Below are positions 5,465-7,825 of a stretch of DNA of 7,825 nucleotides, one piece after another. Under the pieces are notes generated by a model that did no database searches, was not told the origin of the DNA, and was given only the letters and a program-made list of their open reading frames with translations. Origin of the DNA: Clostridia bacterium (lineage in GTDB: Bacteria > Bacillota_E > RBS10-35 > JAJYVN01). A program made the translations under genes and the position numbers. The stretch spans positions 1-7,825 of the forward strand of contig DAHWHV010000598.1 in NCBI GenBank assembly GCA_027335545.1, written 5' to 3'. Each line of letters starts with the position of its first letter. Positions within the stretch are counted from its first letter, which is position 1.

Positions 5465-7288
5465 TCAGCCGCCCCCGGCCCCCACCAGGGCCTCCAGGCG
5501 TTCCACCGTGCGCGCGCAGGCCTGGAAGCCCGCCTCCACCACGGAGCCATCCAGCAGGTCGACCCCGGCGCGGCGCAGGGCCGGAAGCGGGTCCAGCGAG
5601 CCGCCCGCCCGCAGGAAGTCAAGGTAGCGCGCCGCCGCCTCGGGCCCGCCCGCGCGCACCCCCTCGGCGAGCACGTGGGCCGCGGCGATCCCCGTCGCGT
5701 ACTGGTACACGTAGAAATTGGCGTAGAGGTGCGTGTGGAACTGCGCCCAGGTGATCCCGCTGCGCTCGCGGTCCATCTCCAGTTCCCCGCCGTACCCCTC
5801 GGCGAAGAGGTCCGCCAGCAGGCCGCTGATCGTGCCGGCGGTCAGGGCCTCCCCGCGCCAGATGCGCTCATGGAGCGCCAACTCCAGCCGGGCCAGGGTC
5901 GGCATGAGAAAGAAGTAGCGGTGGAAGTTGGCCATCGCCTCCTCCAGGACGGCGATCTCGAACTCGCGGCCCGCGCCCAACCCCAGCAGGTGTTCGCGCA
6001 CCAGCGCCTGGTTGAAGTTGCTGGCCACCTCGGCCACGAAGATGGAGTAGTCGGCGTATACGTACGGCTGCGCCCGCTCCGCATACCGGGAGTGCAGCGA
6101 GTGCCCGAGTTCGTGCGCCAGCGTGCTCAGGCTGTAGAGGTCGTCGCTCCAACTCATGCAGATGAAGGGCGGGGCGCCGGGCACGCCCCAACTGAAGGCG
6201 CCGGAGCGCTTCCCCTGGTTGGGGCAGCGGTCGACCCAGCGCTCCACGCCGGCTCCGGCGCGCAGGGCCTCCACGTACTCGGGTCCCAGGGGGGCCATCC
6301 CGGCGGCGATCCAATCCACCGCCTGGGCGTAGGCCACATGCGGCGCGCGGGCCACCAGCGGCGCCCGCACATCGAACTCGCGCAGCCGGGGAACGCCCAG
6401 GGCCCGGCGGCGCACCCGCCAGTAGCGGTGCCAGGTGGGCAGGTGCCGGCGGAAGGCGTCCAGGACGTTGTGGAAGACGGCGGTCGGGAGATCGTTGGGA
6501 TCCAGGGCGGCCTCCAGGGCCGACCCGTAGCGCCGCGTACGGGCCAGCAGCACGTGCTGGCGCACCCCGGTCGCCAGGCACGCCGCCATGGCGTGGCGAT
6601 GCGCCAGGTGGGCGTCGGCGTAACTCTCCCAGGCGGTCCGCCGCAACTCGCGGTCGGGCTCGGCCAGCAGGTCGCCGATCGTGCCCTGCGCCACCTCATG
6701 GGCGACCCCGGCCGCATCGCGCGCCGGCGCGAAGCGCAGGTCGGCGTCCGCCAGGACGCCGTGCACCGCAGTGGCGGCGTGGAAGGGCTCGACGAGGCCC
6801 CCGAGGAGTTCCTCCACCTCCGGGCCGCGCAGGTGCGGCCGCCGCCGCTCCAGGCGGCGCAGCGCGTGGGCGTGATCGGCCAAGCGCGGCTCTCGGCCCA
6901 GCCAGTCCTCCACCGTCTCGGCGCCCAGCGCCAGGATTTCCGGCTCGGCGAAGGCCAGGGTTTCGGCCGCCCGGCCGCCCAGGGCCCCCGCCCGCGCCTC
7001 CCGCGCGGCCGCCGCCTCATCGGCCGTGTCCAGGGCATGCGCCATGCCCGCGTAGACAGCCAGCCGACCGTAGCGCCGCTGCCAGCCCTCGCTGGCGGCA
7101 AACCAGTCGGCCAGGCAGGCCCCCCCGCTGCCCAGCCGGCCCCGGAAGGCCGCCAGCGCCGGCAACTCCGCACCCAGGGCCGCCCATTCCCGTTCCCAGG
7201 CCTCCGGGGAAGGAAACACGGCCGCCAGATCACACGTCTCCGCGACGGGAACCGAGGCGCGGGCCGGCAGCGACGCGCGCGTGAACAT
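5465..7288 (-). CDS. pepF: Oligoendopeptidase F-type M3 family metallopeptidase
   Basis: A 607-residue cytoplasmic zinc oligopeptidase of family M3B, the usual length for PepF. The active site is HELGH at 392-396 (zinc ligands H392 and H396, catalytic E393), with the third ligand E420 in YSIFVAEVASNFN. The C-terminal signature FHTHLYANFYVYQYATG (517-533) carries the His/Tyr residues that bind substrate in this family. PFICMSWSDDLYSLSTLAHE leads into the zinc site as in typical PepF. The N-terminal half is the usual helical domain. It should hydrolyse short peptides of roughly 7-17 residues, in peptide turnover or nutrition. I chose the ATG at 7288 because AGGGGGGAG lies just before it; the frame stays open 516 bp further upstream, but that stretch is low complexity and unlike the family. 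The gene is convergent with the membrane-protein gene (68-bp gap) and divergent from the gene starting at 7578. Its leader holds several strong hairpins. Confidence 0.95.
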   Translation of the reverse strand: MFTRASLPARASVPVAETCDLAAVFPSPEAWEREWAALGAELPALAAFRGRLGSGGACLADWFAASEGWQRRYGRLAVYAGMAHALDTADEAAAAREARAGALGGRAAETLAFAEPEILALGAETVEDWLGREPRLADHAHALRRLERRRPHLRGPEVEELLGGLVEPFHAATAVHGVLADADLRFAPARDAAGVAHEVAQGTIGDLLAEPDRELRRTAWESYADAHLAHRHAMAACLATGVRQHVLLARTRRYGSALEAALDPNDLPTAVFHNVLDAFRRHLPTWHRYWRVRRRALGVPRLREFDVRAPLVARAPHVAYAQAVDWIAAGMAPLGPEYVEALRAGAGVERWVDRCPNQGKRSGAFSWGVPGAPPFICMSWSDDLYSLSTLAHELGHSLHSRYAERAQPYVYADYSIFVAEVASNFNQALVREHLLGLGAGREFEIAVLEEAMANFHRYFFLMPTLARLELALHERIWRGEALTAGTISGLLADLFAEGYGGELEMDRERSGITWAQFHTHLYANFYVYQYATGIAAAHVLAEGVRAGGPEAAARYLDFLRAGGSLDPLPALRRAGVDLLDGSVVEAGFQACARTVERLEALVGAGGG

Positions 7289-7312
7289 GCGCTCCCCCCT
7301 AAGACCGCTCCC

Positions 7313-7337
7313 GGCCGCGGCGCCGTGCGCCGCGGCC
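7313..7337 (-). promoter_or_regulatory. 11-bp GC hairpin just upstream of the pepF ribosome site
   Basis: On the minus strand GGCCGCGGCGC pairs perfectly with GCGCCGCGGCC across the loop ACG, ending 24 bases before the pepF ATG. It sits directly in front of the ribosome binding site and is stable enough to affect initiation or elongation. No U-tract follows it. Confidence 0.45.
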
Positions 7338-7340
7338 CGC

Positions 7341-7362
7341 TGGAAGCATTCCCCGGCTTCCA
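7341..7362 (-). other. 7-bp hairpin in the pepF leader
   Basis: TGGAAGC and GCTTCCA form a perfect 7-bp stem with an 8-base loop, four bases from the larger hairpin at 7313-7337. It is less purely GC than the surroundings, so the pairing is less likely to be a composition effect. Confidence 0.4.
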
Positions 7363-7382
7363 CGCCCGCCAACCGCGTCCCT

Positions 7383-7410
7383 GCTGCCCTGCGGCCGCGC
7401 GAAGGGCAGC
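7383..7410 (-). other. 8-bp hairpin in the pepF leader, overlapping a 12-bp palindrome
   Basis: GCTGCCCT and AGGGCAGC form a perfect 8-bp stem with a 12-base loop (arms 7383-7390 and 7403-7410). One arm overlaps the perfect palindrome GGGCAGCTGCCC at 7404-7415, so two exclusive structures compete for the same bases. Confidence 0.4.
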
Positions 7411-7422
7411 TGCCCGGCGGGT

Positions 7423-7444
7423 GTCTCGACGCCGTCTCGACGCC
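7423..7444. repeat. 11-bp perfect tandem duplication
   Basis: GTCTCGACGCC occurs twice back to back (7423-7433 and 7434-7444) in the divergent intergenic region between pepF and the right-edge gene. It may be a pair of protein sites or a slippage duplication. Confidence 0.8.
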
Positions 7445-7577
7445 AGCGGAGCAGGTTCGACCGCCACCGCGCGCGAAGGCAACGCCACCGGCCCACCCCC
7501 GCGCCGCCCCACCGGGGCCCGACCCCGGTCGGTCGGCGTGGGTTGGCGGTCCGCACACAGGAGGGGGCAGGGGACAG

Positions 7578-7825
7578 GTGCAGGGCGAGGAGCCGCGGTC
7601 GGACGGGCCAGACTCCAGGCGGGGTGCGTCGGCGCCGCCGCCCACTCCCGGGGAGGCACCGCCCCCGGCGTCCGCCAGCCCGACCCCCCCGGCCGGCCCC
7701 CCCGGACCGGCGGCGTCCGCCGACTCTGCCGACTCCGCCGACTCCGCCGAGACGGAGGGGTTGCCCGCCTGGCTTGACGGCGGCAGCCACCACCCCCGGG
7801 GCACCCCGCCGGGGGAGGCCCCCCC
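7578..7825 (+). CDS. Partial CDS at the right edge: Pro/Ala/Asp-rich N-terminus, unknown product
   Basis: A GTG at 7578 is preceded by a G-rich ribosome site (GGAGGGGG at 7559-7566, and AGGGGA closer in). The frame then stays open for 82 codons to the window end. The predicted N-terminus reads QGEEPRSDGPDSRR after the start, then a Pro/Ala-rich stretch, a SADSADSADSAETEG acidic repeat, and GLPAWLDGG. About nine of ten third codon positions are G or C, like the clear genes. The composition looks like a disordered, surface or cytoplasmic tether before a domain that lies beyond the window. No domain is visible, so no function is assigned. It is divergent from pepF with 289 bp between the starts. 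Alternative: the frame is only a by-product of base composition. Confidence 0.45.
   Translation, partial: MQGEEPRSDGPDSRRGASAPPPTPGEAPPPASASPTPPAGPPGPAASADSADSADSAETEGLPAWLDGGSHHPRGTPPGEAP
7719..7745. repeat. 9-bp tandem repeat, three copies
   Basis: GCCGACTCT is followed by two copies of GCCGACTCC (7719-7727, 7728-7736, 7737-7745), and a degenerate copy GCCGAGACG follows. In the plus frame starting at 7578 it encodes the acidic tripeptide repeat Ala-Asp-Ser. The period of nine keeps frame, which fits coding sequence. Confidence 0.85.

Noticed and set aside
7440..7500. A T-box-like or tRNA-like signal (GGTGGCG on the minus strand, GGTTCGACC on the plus strand)
   Set aside because: The T-box core lacks the conserved ACC, and the GGTTCGA stretch has no matching T-arm stem. 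pepF is also not a usual T-box target.
4622..7777. A 1051-codon open frame on the plus strand across the membrane-protein gene and opposite pepF
   Set aside because: It is low complexity with no domain, and overlaps genes with intact catalytic motifs and good ribosome sites.
7289..7804. A 172-residue N-terminal extension of pepF in the same frame
   Set aside because: It is Gly/Ala/Ser-rich without similarity to the family. The ATG at 7288 has a good ribosome site and gives the normal PepF length.

Overview
The window is extremely GC-rich (visibly well over 70% G+C), with G/C at nearly every third codon position in the real genes and strongly G-rich ribosome binding sites. The gene types are a GH18 hydrolase of the spore-cortex-lysin/YaaH kind with peptidoglycan-binding domains, a PepF-type M3 oligopeptidase, a site-2 protease of the FIPFLGA type, and an endonuclease III relative of the MagIII type. 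By inference this suggests a high-GC, deep-branching Bacillota lineage (Thermaerobacter-, Sulfobacillus- or Symbiobacterium-like). A high-GC actinobacterium or a related phylum cannot be excluded from sequence alone. No rRNA, tRNA, CRISPR array, insertion sequence or prophage gene was seen.

Layout from left to right. (1) Positions 1-178 hold GC-rich sequence with a weakly supported minus-strand gene start running off the left edge. (2) Positions 274-1591, minus strand: a two-gene unit, a Nudix hydrolase followed by an endonuclease III-like DNA glycosylase. They overlap by 8 bp, so nucleotide-pool or nucleotide-derivative cleanup may be coupled to base excision repair. (3) Positions 1592-2045: a 454-bp divergent intergenic region with several dyads. 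One is a perfect 10-bp inverted repeat whose right arm overlaps a plausible -35 element. (4) Positions 2046-3605, plus: a secreted two-PG-binding-domain GH18 enzyme. (5) Positions 3606-3917: an intergenic region with a 13-bp triplet repeat, a strong GC hairpin and a possible extended -10 promoter. (6) Positions 3918-5396, plus: a site-2 metalloprotease and a small multi-spanning membrane protein, probably one operon. (7) Positions 5465-7288, minus: oligoendopeptidase F, convergent with the previous unit. (8) Positions 7289-7577: a divergent intergenic region with a run of hairpins in the pepF leader. (9) Position 7578 to the right edge, plus: the N-terminus of a probable Pro/Ala/Asp-rich protein cut by the window end.

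Most genes are recognisable housekeeping or accessory families, and I see no convincing new multi-gene system. The less ordinary items are the dyad-containing promoter region before the GH18 gene, the hairpin-rich pepF leader, the unannotated membrane protein paired with the site-2 protease, and repeated small tandem duplications both inside and outside genes.
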